This document shows, piece after piece, positions 23,847 through 32,343 of a DNA stretch of 32,343 nucleotides. The DNA is taken from positions 1 to 32,343 of the forward strand of contig JAFWXY010000161.1 of NCBI GenBank assembly GCA_017522905.1, read 5' to 3'. Under the pieces are notes generated by a model, which was not told the DNA's origin, made no database searches, and was given only the letters and a program-made list of their open reading frames with translations. Position 1 is the first letter of the stretch, and every line of letters starts with the position of its first letter. Both the position numbers and the translations under genes were made by a program. This DNA is from Clostridia bacterium. Its GTDB lineage: Bacteria > Bacillota > Clostridia > Oscillospirales > CAG-272.

Positions 23847-26540
23847 ATGAAAGAGTATCTTTCGTCTTCTCTCGAGGTTATCGAGGCTACAGGCTCGTCC
23901 GAAAACGGACTTTCCGAGTCTGCTGCCGCGAAGAGACTTGAGGAGAACGGCAAAAACAAGCTTGTAGAAGCAAAGAAAGAATCTATGATAGTCAGATTCT
24001 TCAAGCAGCTCGCTGAGCCTATGACCATCATCCTTCTCGTTGCCGCGGCTATCTCCGCAGGCGTTGAGATCTATAACGGTGTGGCAAGCGGCCACTGGGA
24101 GTTCCCTGCTGACGTCGTTATCATTCTCGCGGTAGTTCTTATCAACGCGATCCTCGGTGTCCTCCAGGAAAGCAAAGCCGAAAAGGCTATTGAGGCGCTT
24201 CAGGAAATGTCCAAGGCGCAGTCCAAGGTCATCCGCGACGGCAAGCTGATAAGCATACCGAGTGAAGACCTTGTAGTCGGCGACATTATAGTTCTTGAGG
24301 CGGGTGACGCAGTTCCCGCGGACGCCCGTATCATTGAGTGCGCTTCTATGAAGATAGAGGAAGCGGCGCTCACAGGTGAGTCGGTCCCCGTTGACAAGAA
24401 GGTAGAGGCACTCACCGCAAACGAAAACGGCGACGTTGCACTGGGAGACCGTAAGAACATGGTATTTATGGGCTCTACCGTCGTTTACGGACGCGGTAAG
24501 GCAGTTGTAGTTGCAACAGGTATGGACACTGAGATGGGTAAGATCGCTGACGCTCTTGCTCAGGCTGAGGAGGGTAAGACCCCCCTTCAGATCAAGCTCG
24601 CAGGTCTTTCCAAGATCCTTACATGGCTCGTTATCGGTATCTGCGTAGTTATTTTTGGCGTACAGCTTCTCCGTGACGGTATCGGCTTTGAGCCTATCCT
24701 CAACTCCTTCATGATAGCTATATCTCTTGCAGTTGCGGCTATCCCCGAGGGACTTGCAACAGTCGTTACCATCGTTCTCTCTATCGGCGTAACGAACATG
24801 TCCAAGAGAAACGCTATTATCCGTAAGCTTACCGCAGTTGAGACGCTTGGCTGCACGCAGATCATCTGCTCTGACAAGACAGGTACTCTTACTCAGAACA
24901 AGATGACCGTAGTTGACTTTTACGGCGACCACGAAAGGCTCCTTGCAAACGCAATGTCGCTCTGCTCCGATGCAGAGTTTGACGAGGAGGCTAAGACCGC
25001 GGTAGGTGAGCCTACCGAGGCGGCTCTCGTTAACTACGCAGAGAAGCTTGAGCTCTCCAAAAACGTTCAGAAGAACATCTTCGTCCGTATCGGTGAGGTT
25101 CCCTTCGATTCGGGCAGAAAGATGATGTCCACCGTGCATAGAACCACTGAGGGCTCTCTCGTTCAGTTCACAAAGGGTGCTCCCGACGAGCTTCTTAAGC
25201 GTTGCACAAAGGCGCTCGTAGGCGGTGAGGTCGTAGAGCTCACAGATGCTATCCGCGCAGATATTCTTGCCGCTAACAAGGCAATGGCAGATAAGGCTCT
25301 CCGCGTTCTCGCGGCGGCCAAGAAGGATCTCGTGTCCGAGCCCGCTGAGTACACCAGCGAGGCGGTTGAAAACGACCTCTGCTTCGTCGGCCTCGTTGGA
25401 ATGATCGACCCCGTTCGTCCCGAGGTCAAGCCCGCTATCGACGAGTGCCGCAGCGCAGGTATCCGTCCTATCATGATCACAGGCGACCATAAGGACACCG
25501 CAATTGCAATCGCAATGCAGCTTGGTATTATTACCGATCCCGCCCAGGCGATTACAGGCGCGGAGCTTGACAATATCTCCGACGAGGAATTTGAAACAGC
25601 AGTTGAAAAGTACAGCGTATACGCACGCGTTCAGCCCGAGCATAAGACAAGAATCGTCAACGCTTGGCGTAAGAAGGGCATGGTTACCGCTATGACAGGT
25701 GACGGCGTAAACGACGCTCCCTCTATAAAGAACGCCGACATCGGCGTTGGTATGGGTATCACAGGTACCGACGTTACAAAGAACGTTGCAGATATGATCC
25801 TTGCCGACGACAACTTCGCAACAATTGTTTCCGCAGTTGGCGAGGGACGTAGGATCTACGACAATATCCGTAAGGCTATTCAGTTCCTTCTCGCATCCAA
25901 CCTCTCCGAGGTGCTCTCCATCTTCGCGGCAACACTTATCGGATTTACTATCTTCCAGCCCGTACACCTCCTCTGGATCAACCTTATAACAGACTGCTTC
26001 CCTGCTTTGGCTCTCGGTATGGAGGCTCCCGAGGCAGACGTTATGAAGCGTAAGCCCCGTAACTCCAAGGAAGGCATCTTCGCAGGCGGCATGGGTGTTG
26101 CAGTATTCTATCAGGGTGTTCTCGTGACACTTATTACCATCGCATCCTACTTTATCGGTAGATACCTGCTTGTAGCAACCGATCCCCACGCGGCAGGTCT
26201 TGTAGGTGAGGCTCTTGATGCTTACGGCGCAAAGGTTGGAACAAGCATGGCATTCTTGACACTCTCACTTTGTGAGATCTGCCACGCGTTCAACATGAGA
26301 AGCCTCCACGGCTCTATCTTCACAATGAAGAAGCAGAACCTCTGGCTCTGGGGCGCGGGAATCCTCTCCTTCATCCTCACAACAGTCGTTATCGAGGTTC
26401 CCTTCCTTGCAAACGCGTTTGAGCTTGCTCCGCTTGACCTTGAGGAATACGGTATCGCATTCGCACTTGCAATTCTCATTATCCCGATAGTTGAAATTGC
26501 AAAGGTTATCCACAGAGCGATCGATAAGAAGCATCAGTAA
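23847..26540 (+). CDS. P-type cation ATPase, P2A type (Ca2+/Mn2+ exporter)
   Basis: 897 residues of a P2A ATPase that pumps divalent cations out of the cytoplasm using ATP. It has the N-terminal cation-ATPase domain, actuator motif TGES (176-179), PEGL in M4 (300-303), phosphorylation site D343 in SDKTGTLTQ, KGAPDEL in the nucleotide domain, ITGDHKDTA and TGDGVNDAP (617-625), and about ten membrane helices. Residues matching SERCA calcium sites are present: E301, N685 and E688 (SNLSEV in M5), N712, T715 and D716 (NLITD in M6), and E810 in M8. That fits a calcium pump with both sites, yet the gene follows a manganese riboswitch, which points to Mn2+ as a physiological substrate. Start ATG 23847 has AAAGGAGA upstream. 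Confidence 0.95.
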   Translation: MKEYLSSSLEVIEATGSSENGLSESAAAKRLEENGKNKLVEAKKESMIVRFFKQLAEPMTIILLVAAAISAGVEIYNGVASGHWEFPADVVIILAVVLINAILGVLQESKAEKAIEALQEMSKAQSKVIRDGKLISIPSEDLVVGDIIVLEAGDAVPADARIIECASMKIEEAALTGESVPVDKKVEALTANENGDVALGDRKNMVFMGSTVVYGRGKAVVVATGMDTEMGKIADALAQAEEGKTPLQIKLAGLSKILTWLVIGICVVIFGVQLLRDGIGFEPILNSFMIAISLAVAAIPEGLATVVTIVLSIGVTNMSKRNAIIRKLTAVETLGCTQIICSDKTGTLTQNKMTVVDFYGDHERLLANAMSLCSDAEFDEEAKTAVGEPTEAALVNYAEKLELSKNVQKNIFVRIGEVPFDSGRKMMSTVHRTTEGSLVQFTKGAPDELLKRCTKALVGGEVVELTDAIRADILAANKAMADKALRVLAAAKKDLVSEPAEYTSEAVENDLCFVGLVGMIDPVRPEVKPAIDECRSAGIRPIMITGDHKDTAIAIAMQLGIITDPAQAITGAELDNISDEEFETAVEKYSVYARVQPEHKTRIVNAWRKKGMVTAMTGDGVNDAPSIKNADIGVGMGITGTDVTKNVADMILADDNFATIVSAVGEGRRIYDNIRKAIQFLLASNLSEVLSIFAATLIGFTIFQPVHLLWINLITDCFPALALGMEAPEADVMKRKPRNSKEGIFAGGMGVAVFYQGVLVTLITIASYFIGRYLLVATDPHAAGLVGEALDAYGAKVGTSMAFLTLSLCEICHAFNMRSLHGSIFTMKKQNLWLWGAGILSFILTTVVIEVPFLANAFELAPLDLEEYGIAFALAILIIPIVEIAKVIHRAIDKKHQ

Positions 26541-26556
26541 TAAATGCAAATAATTT

Positions 26557-26583
26557 AATCCCCTCGGCGATGCCGAGGGGATT
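26557..26583. terminator. Bidirectional terminator, ATPase / glycosidase
   Basis: A 12-bp stem AATCCCCTCGGC/GCCGAGGGGATT with a GAT loop, between convergent genes, with TTTTGTTT on the + side. Nearly the same hairpin recurs at 29160-29186. Confidence 0.9.
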
Positions 26584-26616
26584 TTGTTTGTGCCGTCAGA
26601 GCGGCTATTTTTCGTT

Positions 26617-28974
26617 TTAACGCTTGTTTGCAAACACAACGGTATTTGCCGCTTTATTATATCTGACGTTAAGAGGGATAAGTCTGAGGTCTCCTCCGCG
26701 GCTCTTGAAGCCGATAGACAGCTTGTGCTTTCCGTCGGAGAGGCTTGAGAGGTCCATATCAAGAATGCCGTCTTTGGTAAACGTGAAGCTATCAAACTCC
26801 TCACCGTCTACCACCATAACAACGTCACTCTCGTCTCCCTTGAAGTTATATACATTCACCCTGACGCTCTTCAATATCTCTGCGGCGTTATCAAGTGTAT
26901 TTTCAAAGGAAATATTCCATCCGCCTCTTGATATCTTTCTATCGGGCTGCTCGCCTGAATAAACGCTTGCAGCGCAAGGTGTGCATGCCTTGCCGTTAAA
27001 TTCGCCCATAAACGTAATGATATCAGCAACATCGCCTTCACCGTTCTTGTGGATCGTAAGCGGTATAAAGCCTTCACTATGCGGCTCTACGGTGATCTCC
27101 CGATCAAGTCCCGATACGGTAAACGTGGGAATAGTAACGTTGACCTTGCCTGTAACGGCGCTGTCGCTATGGTTAACTACTCTTACCTTGATGCCCATTC
27201 CGTCCTTTATCTCATGGCCGAAGTCCTTTGTGTCCTTGCTGAAGGTAAAGCCTTCAAATTCGGGGGTTATAAGAACATAATCTGCCTTGTCAAGCGCGGG
27301 ATTCTCAATGGGGGCGTGTGCCTTGATGCTCTCCTTATAATAATCCTCGGGGGCATCCTCAAGGATAACGTACACGGGATTTCTTGAGAGCTCTATCTCG
27401 CCATTCTCATGCTCTATCTCCTGTCCCATCATGTCTATGACCTTGACAGAAGGATCAACGGCGTAGGTTGCCTTTCCGCACTTCATCCACATAACGGCAA
27501 CCGTTTCTTTTCCGTTGCCTGTCTTAAGAAGGTATCCTCTTGCGTTATCAGAGGGAAGGCCCTTCATCTCACCTATATATTCAGCTTTGCCAAGCACGCT
27601 TGTCATTACGGAGTAAACAGCAATTACAGGATAAGGCTTATTATCTCCCGAGAAGGTACTGAAATCTCCTCCCTCCTCGCTATAAGGAGCAACAACAAAC
27701 CAAAAATACTTATCATTACCAAAGGAAAGCGCCTGCACCGCACCTGTCAGGGCGTAGGGTGCCTGAATTGCTTTCTGCTCCTCTGTGGGAAGCATCTGGG
27801 GGATCTTCATGCCCGACTCGGATATCCATGAGGCGTGCCTTATTCCGTACAGCTCGCGAAGAGCACAAAATTCACGTGCCACACCATTATTTCCGTAATC
27901 CGGAACAAAGTCTTTCTGGCTGAAGTCGTGGCTGTATATATGCGTGTGGTGATTGAATACCGCACAATATTTCATTACATCGCCCGCAAGCATTATCGGA
28001 ACGAATGCATAATCGTTGGGATTGGCGCATAAGCCCGTCATAGAGATCTTAATATTCTCCGCACCCGAATCTACAACGGCAAGCGCAGCAGACTTGAACC
28101 ACGAGGTGTAATGCTCCGGAAGGTCGCGGAATGCGGGGTGATCGGGCTCGTTTATAAGCTCAATGATATCGATCTGCTTATCCATCTTCTCTGCAATTCT
28201 CTTAGTTGCATCGTAGATAGCAAGCTGAGTATCATATGTTGCAAGTGTATTGGGTCTGTCACCCTTGGATATTTCACTTCCGGGAAGGCTTCTCGCGTTG
28301 GCAACCGCCCACTTAGGTCCGGTGCTATACGTCATAAGCACGTTAAGTCCCGCATCCTTGATGACGTTGATCTTATTCTTTACGTTGAGCAAATACTCCT
28401 CATCGTACTCAAAGCTACCGTCCTCGTTCTTGGCGATCTGGTAATCCTTCCACTGCAGTCTCTCTCTTACCCACTTAACACCGAGCAAGCGCATTGCGGC
28501 AGAATAACGGCCGAAAAGCGCCTCATCCTTGCCCCTAAGAAGGAAGGTGAGCGCGGTATCCATTGCAAAAGGAGAATCCTCAACCCATCTGTCCTTAAAG
28601 GGAGGAACTACAACGTAAAAATGAACAACCTCGCCGTTTACTCTCACGGTAAAGTATCCTGTGGGATGATCCTCGCACTCAAAGGTAAGTGCTACGTTGC
28701 CCCCCTCGGTATTCTCAAGGCTTACATCGGCAAGCGCCTTGCCAAAAAAGTCAACTACCTCAACCTTTGCTGTGTTAGCATCCTCTGCAAATTCGTGAAC
28801 ATAATCTATTTTTATAGCATAATCGGTATCGAATACGTTGACCGCCGCCGCGCCGTTAAAAAGGTCGGTCTTGTCACTTACAGCAGCATCAATGGGCTCG
28901 CAATAAGACGTCTTGGGGGCATGTGCCTGAGCTCTTGTCTGCGCCACCGATACCTTCATTTTCTTGTCATCCAT
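26617..28974 (-). CDS. Clan-A glycoside hydrolase without signal peptide
   Basis: 785 residues starting at ATG 28974 (GGGAGGAT upstream). The N-terminus (MDDKKMKVSVAQ) is hydrophilic, so the protein is predicted to be cytoplasmic. A short beta domain (about 45-125) precedes a TIM barrel (about 135-480) with WVRERLQW, acid/base candidate E276 (ELINEPDH) and nucleophile candidate E386 (SWISESGMK), 110 residues apart as in clan GH-A enzymes. Beta-sandwich domains follow (about 540-785; ITPEFEGFTFS, VRVVNHSDSAVTGKV, MVVDGEEFDSFTF, SIGFKSRGGDLRLIPL). I cannot name the CAZy family; GH5- or GH39-like relatives are possible. It is a clear paralogue of the next gene over most of its length. Its own promoter lies at 29053-29081. 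Confidence 0.8.
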   Translation of the reverse strand: MDDKKMKVSVAQTRAQAHAPKTSYCEPIDAAVSDKTDLFNGAAAVNVFDTDYAIKIDYVHEFAEDANTAKVEVVDFFGKALADVSLENTEGGNVALTFECEDHPTGYFTVRVNGEVVHFYVVVPPFKDRWVEDSPFAMDTALTFLLRGKDEALFGRYSAAMRLLGVKWVRERLQWKDYQIAKNEDGSFEYDEEYLLNVKNKINVIKDAGLNVLMTYSTGPKWAVANARSLPGSEISKGDRPNTLATYDTQLAIYDATKRIAEKMDKQIDIIELINEPDHPAFRDLPEHYTSWFKSAALAVVDSGAENIKISMTGLCANPNDYAFVPIMLAGDVMKYCAVFNHHTHIYSHDFSQKDFVPDYGNNGVAREFCALRELYGIRHASWISESGMKIPQMLPTEEQKAIQAPYALTGAVQALSFGNDKYFWFVVAPYSEEGGDFSTFSGDNKPYPVIAVYSVMTSVLGKAEYIGEMKGLPSDNARGYLLKTGNGKETVAVMWMKCGKATYAVDPSVKVIDMMGQEIEHENGEIELSRNPVYVILEDAPEDYYKESIKAHAPIENPALDKADYVLITPEFEGFTFSKDTKDFGHEIKDGMGIKVRVVNHSDSAVTGKVNVTIPTFTVSGLDREITVEPHSEGFIPLTIHKNGEGDVADIITFMGEFNGKACTPCAASVYSGEQPDRKISRGGWNISFENTLDNAAEILKSVRVNVYNFKGDESDVVMVVDGEEFDSFTFTKDGILDMDLSSLSDGKHKLSIGFKSRGGDLRLIPLNVRYNKAANTVVFANKR

Positions 28975-29052
28975 TTTGTTATCCTCCCTTATATTATAAG
29001 AAGTTTTTGCTGTTTAAGGGTGTCTGCCAAATATATACTCGGCATCAAGTAT

Positions 29053-29081
29053 ATCATATCACATACTCCCTCCAAAGTCAA
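29053..29081 (-). promoter_or_regulatory. Promoter of the cytosolic clan-A glycosidase
   Basis: Minus strand: TTGACT (29081-29076), 17 bp, TATGAT (29058-29053), 79 bases before the start codon. ATACTTGATGCCGAGTAT just downstream forms an imperfect dyad that could be an operator. Confidence 0.7.
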
Positions 29082-29159
29082 GTAAAATACCCAAATAATC
29101 CTTTATTTATTTGACTTTTTTCGCACTTTTCCCCGCCCCTCAACACCGAACAAAAATGT

Positions 29160-29188
29160 AAGCCCCTCGGCATCGCCGAGGGGCTTTT
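29160..29188 (-). terminator. Terminator of the large clan-A glycosidase
   Basis: A 12-bp stem AAGCCCCTCGGC/GCCGAGGGGCTT (29160-29171 with 29175-29186) with an ATC loop; on the minus strand ACATTTTTG follows. A second small hairpin GCCGC-GAA-GCGGC lies between it and the stop codon. Confidence 0.85.
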
Positions 29189-29231
29189 GTTTTCGCCGCG
29201 AAGCGGCTATTGAGCTTTTAGTAATTAGATA

Positions 29232-32200
29232 TTACCACTCGTTGGAGATAACAAATTGAGTTTCACCAACTCTTATCTTAAGTCTCGGAATAAGCTCCAG
29301 GTCTCCGCCGTCAGTCTTAAATCCGATTGAAACGTAGTGGATACCCTCATCAAGACCCGAAAGATCCATGCTAATCTGTTTACTGAATGAGTTGTAGGTG
29401 TAATTTGTAAACACCTCTCCATCCACCATTACAACTATATCGCTCAGACTATCGGTGGAACCGCTGACCGTGAATTTAAAATCACTCAGAACACTATTGT
29501 TTGTTATCGTATTGAACTTAATGTCACTGTTAAATGTTCTGATAATGTTAAAATCACTATTCGTATCGGAGTAAACACTTACCACTGCAGGTGAACATGT
29601 GAGTATCTGTTCTCCATCGGTGAACTCTCCGGTAAACTTAACGAAATCATCTACCTTTGAAGATCCGGTCTTTGTCAACGTCAATGTAATAAATCCTTCG
29701 CTGTTAGGCTGAACAGTGATTTCCGACATATCTGCTGTCACCGAGAAAGACGGAATTGTAACGCTTACAGTACCTGTAATAGCCTTTGCACCGTGGTTAA
29801 CAACTCTTACCTTGATTGTAGTTCCACTTGTTATGTAATGTCCATTCTTATGTGTTGTCTCGCTGAATGTGAATCCCTCAAACTCGGGAGTAATAACTAT
29901 ATGCTGAGCATCATCAAGAACGGGAACGCTAAGCTCTTCCTTCTCGATCTCATTACTGTAATAGTAATCCTCATAGTAATCAGGAGCCTCGCCGTTAAAT
30001 GTGAGGTATATAGGCTCACATGTAAGGTCTATGGAAATCGTTCCTGCGCTCAGTGTTGTCTGCTGACCCATAATATCAGTCTTGACTACAGCCTTGCCGG
30101 AGGTGAACGAATAAGTACCTGTTCCCTCTTTCATCCAGAGAACAGCAACTATGCTCTTTCCTGTGTCAAAGAGATATCCTCTTCCGCTAGCGGGAAGATT
30201 CTTAAGCTCGCCGATATATTTACCTTCACCAAGCATGTCGGTCAATACAGAGTAAGCCGCAATTGTAGGATAAGGCTTGGGAGTATCGCTAGCGTTTTCT
30301 CCGGAGGTAAAGGAGCTGAAATCTCCACCGGATTCCTGCCATCTCGAGCCAATGAACCAGAAGTATTTATCGTTACCCATAGACAAAGCCTGAACGGCGG
30401 AGGTAACAAGATAAGGTGCCTGTGCGATCTTGTCATCCTCAGAAGGAGTTGATGCAGGAAGCTTCATGCCGGACTCGGAGATCCATGCAGGCTGCTTTAT
30501 ACCGTATATCTCGAGAAGTGTTGCTATCTCGCGAGGATTCTTCGAGGTTCCCGAGGTGAAGTCATAGATTGTATCCTCCGCAGGCATTTCATATTTGTGA
30601 GAGTGATAATTGAATATGGACGAATAATCCATTATACCACTTTCCAAAAGAAGCGGCAAATATTCATAATCGTTAGGATTAGAGCACATACCCGCAATAG
30701 ACACCTTCATTCCGGTGCCTGCATCTACAACACCAAGTGCAGCAGACTTAAACCACGAAGCATACTGCTCTGCCATGTCAAGCATGCTATTATGATCAGG
30801 CTCGTTAGAGAACTCGATCATATCTACGCAATTGGCAAGTTCCATAGCAAGCTTATATGATGCATCATAGATTGCAAGCTGAGTGCCATATGTTCCAAGA
30901 TAAATATACGAAGAGGAGTTCACGTTGCTGCCACCGTATGAATAAGCAAGGCTTGTTGCCCACGACGGCGATCCGCTGAATGTCAGCAATACGTTCAATC
31001 CTGTACCCTTGACTTGAGCCAACTTAGTCGATATTTCATTCAAGTATGTGTTGTCATATGCATATGTTCCATCACCGTTATCACCGGTCTGATACTTATT
31101 CCAATCCATACGCTCTCTTACCCATGTAACACCAACAAGGCGCATTGCAGATGCGAATGAAGATACATGTGCTTGAGATATGCGTTGTGTCAAACCTGTA
31201 TCCATAGCAAAGGGAGAATCTGTAAGAGTTCTGTTTCCAAGTGAAGGAGTTACAACGTATGTATCAACTACTTCACCTGCAATCTTGATTGTGAAATATC
31301 CTGTCGGATGCTCCGCGAATACTTTCGTGAGCTTAATCTTTTGACCAATAGTGCCTTGAAGCTCCTTGCTATAGACAGTATTTCCGTAATAGTCAACGAT
31401 TTGGAACAATACCTTCTTAGCTTTAAGCATGTAAACAACGTCTATTCTCAAGGATGTACCGCTATCAAATGTGTTTACATTAGATGCGTTATTCAAAATA
31501 GCCGCAACCGAGCTATCAAGATCAACAGCGTACTGAATCTTGGGTGCATAAGGCGAGTCATCAGTAACAACTACTGTTTCAGAGTCATCAACACCCTCCT
31601 CAATATATACAGGAGTTCTTGTGTTTGCGGGAGGTGTGAAGGGATCGTTCTGCTTTACACCGCTTGTGCCGTTGATCAAACGCCACTGGCTGTCGGAGTA
31701 AGTACCGAGAGCCGTTCCCTGAACCATGTAGTAATCGTCACCCATGGAGTATACGTAAGGAAGTCCGTTTACATTGTCCTCTGTAGGCTCTGCGATGAAG
31801 TATGCAATGTCGAGGTCATCCTTATGTGTGATTGTAAGTGTAACGTTGGATACAACCGCTCCGGAGGTGAGGCCCTCATTTGTGAAGTTACCCTTAACGT
31901 TAAATCTACCTACTACCCAGCCGATATGACGCTTAATGAGGTCTGCGTTCTCTACCTTGCCGGAGGATACGAGGTGTACCTTGCCGTCAGACGTTGTAAC
32001 GTTGACCTGAGAAGCCATGTAGCCCTCGGGTGTTCCACCGTTTGCAAGGCGGTACTTAACGTACATTACCATGCCTGCGGGAACGTTGTCTGCAGAAATG
32101 GTTGTCTGTACCCAGTTGCCGTGTGTTGCAACGTGCGTGTATACCATTCCGTCCTCTGCGATCTCCTGAGAAACCTCAGCCTCGCCATCGCCCTCTGTTA

Positions 32201-32343
32201 CTGCAGCAGTGATAGTTGTGATATCTGCGTGGAATACTGCGCTATTGAGTGTCTTTCTGTATACAACGTTACCTTCGCAACTTTCACAAACACATTTATA
32301 TGTGTATGTGGTTGTTCCATCAGAGTTAACCTTCTTAGCGGAA
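29232..32343 (-). CDS. Large clan-A glycoside hydrolase, probably secreted (5' end beyond window)
   Basis: The frame is open from the right edge to the stop at 29232; about 1036 residues are visible and the N-terminus is missing. An internal ATG at 32147 is not a good start, because the frame continues upstream with coding-like sequence (KCVCESCEGNVVYRKT) and no binding site is seen. The visible N-terminal 220 residues form beta-rich, probably carbohydrate-binding or Ig-like modules absent from the paralogue. The barrel has WVRERMDW, acid/base candidate E in EFSNEPDH (codon 30803-30801) and nucleophile candidate E in WISESGMK (30476-30474). C-terminal beta-sandwiches match the paralogue, ending GGDLELIP. 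The low Lys and high Ser/Thr/Tyr content and extra modules suggest export, but any signal peptide lies outside the window. Confidence 0.8.
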   Translation of the reverse strand, partial: SAKKVNSDGTTTYTYKCVCESCEGNVVYRKTLNSAVFHADITTITAAVTEGDGEAEVSQEIAEDGMVYTHVATHGNWVQTTISADNVPAGMVMYVKYRLANGGTPEGYMASQVNVTTSDGKVHLVSSGKVENADLIKRHIGWVVGRFNVKGNFTNEGLTSGAVVSNVTLTITHKDDLDIAYFIAEPTEDNVNGLPYVYSMGDDYYMVQGTALGTYSDSQWRLINGTSGVKQNDPFTPPANTRTPVYIEEGVDDSETVVVTDDSPYAPKIQYAVDLDSSVAAILNNASNVNTFDSGTSLRIDVVYMLKAKKVLFQIVDYYGNTVYSKELQGTIGQKIKLTKVFAEHPTGYFTIKIAGEVVDTYVVTPSLGNRTLTDSPFAMDTGLTQRISQAHVSSFASAMRLVGVTWVRERMDWNKYQTGDNGDGTYAYDNTYLNEISTKLAQVKGTGLNVLLTFSGSPSWATSLAYSYGGSNVNSSSYIYLGTYGTQLAIYDASYKLAMELANCVDMIEFSNEPDHNSMLDMAEQYASWFKSAALGVVDAGTGMKVSIAGMCSNPNDYEYLPLLLESGIMDYSSIFNYHSHKYEMPAEDTIYDFTSGTSKNPREIATLLEIYGIKQPAWISESGMKLPASTPSEDDKIAQAPYLVTSAVQALSMGNDKYFWFIGSRWQESGGDFSSFTSGENASDTPKPYPTIAAYSVLTDMLGEGKYIGELKNLPASGRGYLFDTGKSIVAVLWMKEGTGTYSFTSGKAVVKTDIMGQQTTLSAGTISIDLTCEPIYLTFNGEAPDYYEDYYYSNEIEKEELSVPVLDDAQHIVITPEFEGFTFSETTHKNGHYITSGTTIKVRVVNHGAKAITGTVSVTIPSFSVTADMSEITVQPNSEGFITLTLTKTGSSKVDDFVKFTGEFTDGEQILTCSPAVVSVYSDTNSDFNIIRTFNSDIKFNTITNNSVLSDFKFTVSGSTDSLSDIVVMVDGEVFTNYTYNSFSKQISMDLSGLDEGIHYVSIGFKTDGGDLELIPRLKIRVGETQFVISNEW

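Noticed and set aside
23751..26189. An 812-codon open frame antisense to the P-type ATPase
   Set aside because: It lies wholly over a strongly conserved gene and its riboswitch leader, the translation shows no recognisable domain, and it has an unusual residue mix (many Cys, His, Asn) expected from the complement of highly biased codons.

Overview
The window looks like chromosomal DNA of an uncultured, probably gut-associated member of class Clostridia (Oscillospirales or Christensenellales would fit). It carries a full-length Spo0A sporulation regulator, AGGAGG-type ribosome binding sites, textbook sigma-A promoters with 17-18 bp spacers, a RecA-RecX pair, and lipoproteins and cell-surface proteins typical of Firmicutes. 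UGA is used as a normal stop (spo0A, asd, recA), so the standard bacterial code applies. There are no rRNA or tRNA genes, insertion sequences, prophage genes or CRISPR arrays that I can see.

Layout. 1-1356 (-): 5' part of a zinc-ribbon/TIR/transmembrane protein that runs off the left edge. 1754-3552 (+): spo0A and a HAD-family phosphatase homologue whose catalytic Asp is Asn. 3620-4552 (-): an unrecognised lipoprotein. 4703-9418 (-): prmC, ddl and a cytosolic glycoside hydrolase, probably one transcript. 9609-13076 (+): a large ABC-FtsX fusion transporter. 13125-16056 (-): DAHP synthase broken by an in-frame UGA, then recX and recA. 16352-19118 (+): an M32 carboxypeptidase and aspartate-semialdehyde dehydrogenase. 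19310-23209 (-): a BspA-type leucine-rich-repeat lipoprotein and a CNNM/CorC metal transporter. 23847-26540 (+): a P-type cation ATPase. 26617 to the right edge (-): two paralogous clan-A glycoside hydrolases, one without a visible signal peptide and one larger and cut by the window edge.

The most interesting part is the 637-bp divergent region 23210-23846. On the + strand it holds a yybP-ykoY (manganese) riboswitch with its own terminator in front of the P-type ATPase. On the - strand the CNNM/CorC gene has a roughly 280-nt leader with two tiny tandem open reading frames (one basic, one starting with an acidic run), followed 6 nt after the second stop by a terminator-like hairpin: the layout of a leader-peptide attenuator. 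Two metal transporters would thus be controlled back to back by two different RNA mechanisms. Other points of note are a nine-G run in the spacer of the TIR-gene promoter (possible phase variation), the nonsense codon in DAHP synthase, and the nucleophile loss in the HAD protein.

Most genes are transcribed singly or in short operons, and many convergent pairs share bidirectional terminators. All calls are from reading the sequence; no database search was run.
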